Positions 62,916 through 64,000 of a DNA stretch of 64,000 bases are shown piece by piece. Positions within the stretch are counted from its first letter, which is position 1. The number at the start of each line of letters is the position of its first letter. Both the position numbers and the translations under genes were made by a program. The notes under the pieces were generated by a model, which saw nothing but the letters and a program-made list of their open reading frames with translations, did no database searches and had not been told where the DNA came from. The DNA comes from Streptomyces sp. HD (GTDB lineage: Bacteria; Actinomycetota; Actinomycetes; Streptomycetales; Streptomycetaceae): positions 186,001-250,000 of the forward strand of contig NZ_JAQMYP010000007.1 of NCBI RefSeq assembly GCF_028369295.1, read 5' to 3'.

Positions 62916-63941
62916 ATGACCCAGCGTCCGCACCCGCTCGGAGTCGCAGTCATCGGTACCGGAAAGATGGGTGCGGATCATGTGCGCCGTATCCAGGAAG
63001 TCACCAGCGGGGCACGGGTGACGGCAGTCGTGGACGTCGACGCGGAGCGCGCCAAGAGGGTCGCGTCCCGCGTCGACGGCTGCGTCGCCTTCACCGACCC
63101 GGCCGCCGCGATGGCGTCCGCCGACGTCGACGCGGTGATCGTCGCGTCCCCCGGCCCCGCCCACGAGGGGGCGCTGCTCACCGCCTTCGAGCACGATCTG
63201 CCGGTGCTCTGCGAGAAACCCCTCACCCCCGACGCCGCGTCCGCGCTGCGCGTCCTGGAGGCCGAGCAGAGGCTGGGCCACCGCAGGGTCCAGGTCGGCT
63301 TCATGCGGCGCTACGACGCCGAGTACATGAGGCTCAAGGCGCTGCTGGAGACGGGCCAGCTGGGCCGTCCCCTGATGCTGCACAACCGGCACCGCAACGC
63401 CGCCAGCCCGCCCGGCTGGACGTCCGAGGTGCTGATCAACGACTCGGTGACGCACGAGATGGACGTGACCCGCTGGCTGCTCGGCCACGAGATCACGGCC
63501 GTCACGGTGCTGGCCCCGACGCCCTCCGGCAACGCGCCGGACGGCATCCGGGACCCGCAGTTCGTGCTCTTCGAGACCGACGGCGGCGCCATCGTCGACG
63601 TCGAGATCTTCGTCAACTGCGGCTTCGGCTACCAGGTCCAGGCCGAGGTCGTCTGCGAACGCGGCACCGCCCGGGTCGGCGACGGCCACGCCATGGTCAC
63701 CAACGCCGCCGGCCGCTGGGGCGGCATCATCGCGCAGGACTACATCGAGCGGTTCGCCGACGCCTACGACCGTGAGGTCCAGGCCTGGGTGGACGCCACC
63801 CGGCGCGGCGAGGTCATCGGCCCGAGCGCCTGGGACGGCTACGCCGTGGCCGCCGTCTGCGAGGCGGGAGTACGGGCGCTGGCGGAGGGCGGCCGGGTTC
63901 CGGTGGAGCTCGCCGACCGGCCCGCGCTGTACGCGGTGTGA
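62916..63941 (+). CDS. Gfo/Idh/MocA-family dehydrogenase, probable inositol 2-dehydrogenase
   Basis: 341 residues, 25 bases after the TIM-barrel gene with GAAAGGACGG before the ATG. The NAD(P) Rossmann motif is [19 protein letters not shown]. The conserved EKPLT lies in [20 protein letters not shown]. The C-terminal domain has [20 protein letters not shown] and [20 protein letters not shown] with the catalytic Asp/His pair, typical of IolG. It oxidises myo-inositol to scyllo-inosose, the first step of the pathway. A related inositol such as scyllo-inositol could be the substrate, since many actinobacteria carry several paralogues. Confidence 0.88.
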   Translation: MTQRPHPLGVAVIGTGKMGADHVRRIQEVTSGARVTAVVDVDAERAKRVASRVDGCVAFTDPAAAMASADVDAVIVASPGPAHEGALLTAFEHDLPVLCEKPLTPDAASALRVLEAEQRLGHRRVQVGFMRRYDAEYMRLKALLETGQLGRPLMLHNRHRNAASPPGWTSEVLINDSVTHEMDVTRWLLGHEITAVTVLAPTPSGNAPDGIRDPQFVLFETDGGAIVDVEIFVNCGFGYQVQAEVVCERGTARVGDGHAMVTNAAGRWGGIIAQDYIERFADAYDREVQAWVDATRRGEVIGPSAWDGYAVAAVCEAGVRALAEGGRVPVELADRPALYAV

Positions 63942-64000
63942 CGGGCCGTCGACTCGACCTGACCGAGAGCTGACGGCGCGATATGGCTGAGGGCCGGGGA

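Overview
The window reads as Streptomyces, or a close actinomycete relative. GC is high throughout, many starts are GTG or TTG, and several gene pairs overlap by the four bases of ATGA or GTGA. Family content points the same way: DUF6230/DUF6114 secreted proteins, a SpoIIE-type phosphatase hybrid, RNase J, DUF427 and an actinobacterial myo-inositol cluster. No rRNA, intact tRNA or CRISPR array was seen.

Layout. (1) 1-3.4 kb: end of an amine/amino-acid-type catabolic operon (DAO-family oxidoreductase, succinate-semialdehyde-type dehydrogenase, D-2-hydroxyacid dehydrogenase) with a convergent cupin. (2) 3.4-14.2 kb: an eroded accessory stretch. It holds a broken type VII-secreted toxin-like pair, fragments of IS256 and IS630 elements, an apparently isolated RNase J, a GNAT acetyltransferase and a 1186-residue sensor kinase / response regulator / PP2C phosphatase. 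(3) 14.19-27.90 kb: a 13.7-kb island bounded by two identical 46-bp copies of the 3' half of a tRNA-Pro(GGG) gene. Inside the left boundary is a decayed tyrosine recombinase. Cargo is a three-gene secreted/membrane operon, a methyltransferase, a thioester-reductase-like SDR and a 2520-residue polyketide synthase with the KS-AT-DH-cMT-ER-KR-ACP order typical of fungal highly reducing synthases. An IS5-type transposase abuts the right end.

(4) 28.0-51.6 kb: a large exopolysaccharide region. The left part has a GT4-GT2 fusion, a CE4 deacetylase, a GT4, an ATP-grasp ligase, a polyprenyl-phosphate sugar transferase and an FAD monooxygenase. The right part is a tightly overlapping operon of an Agd3/CE18-like deacetylase, PelF-like GT4, PelG-like membrane protein, nucleotidyltransferase, SDR, GH114 galactosaminidase lipoprotein, UDP-sugar dehydrogenase and epimerase. 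It looks like an actinobacterial counterpart of Pel / fungal galactosaminogalactan systems. Four copies of one 15-bp palindrome sit in the main promoters of this region, one of them in front of a TetR-family gene, which suggests a dedicated repressor. GH43, Nudix, aldo/keto reductase and DUF427 genes in the middle may be passengers.

(5) 51.6-64 kb: a myo-inositol catabolic regulon. One arm reads left (iolC, an aldolase-like barrel, iolB, iolD, iolA and a HutC-type GntR regulator). The other reads right (sugar ABC importer, IolE-like isomerase/dehydratase, Gfo/Idh dehydrogenase). They diverge from a 16-bp perfect inverted repeat that overlaps the promoters.
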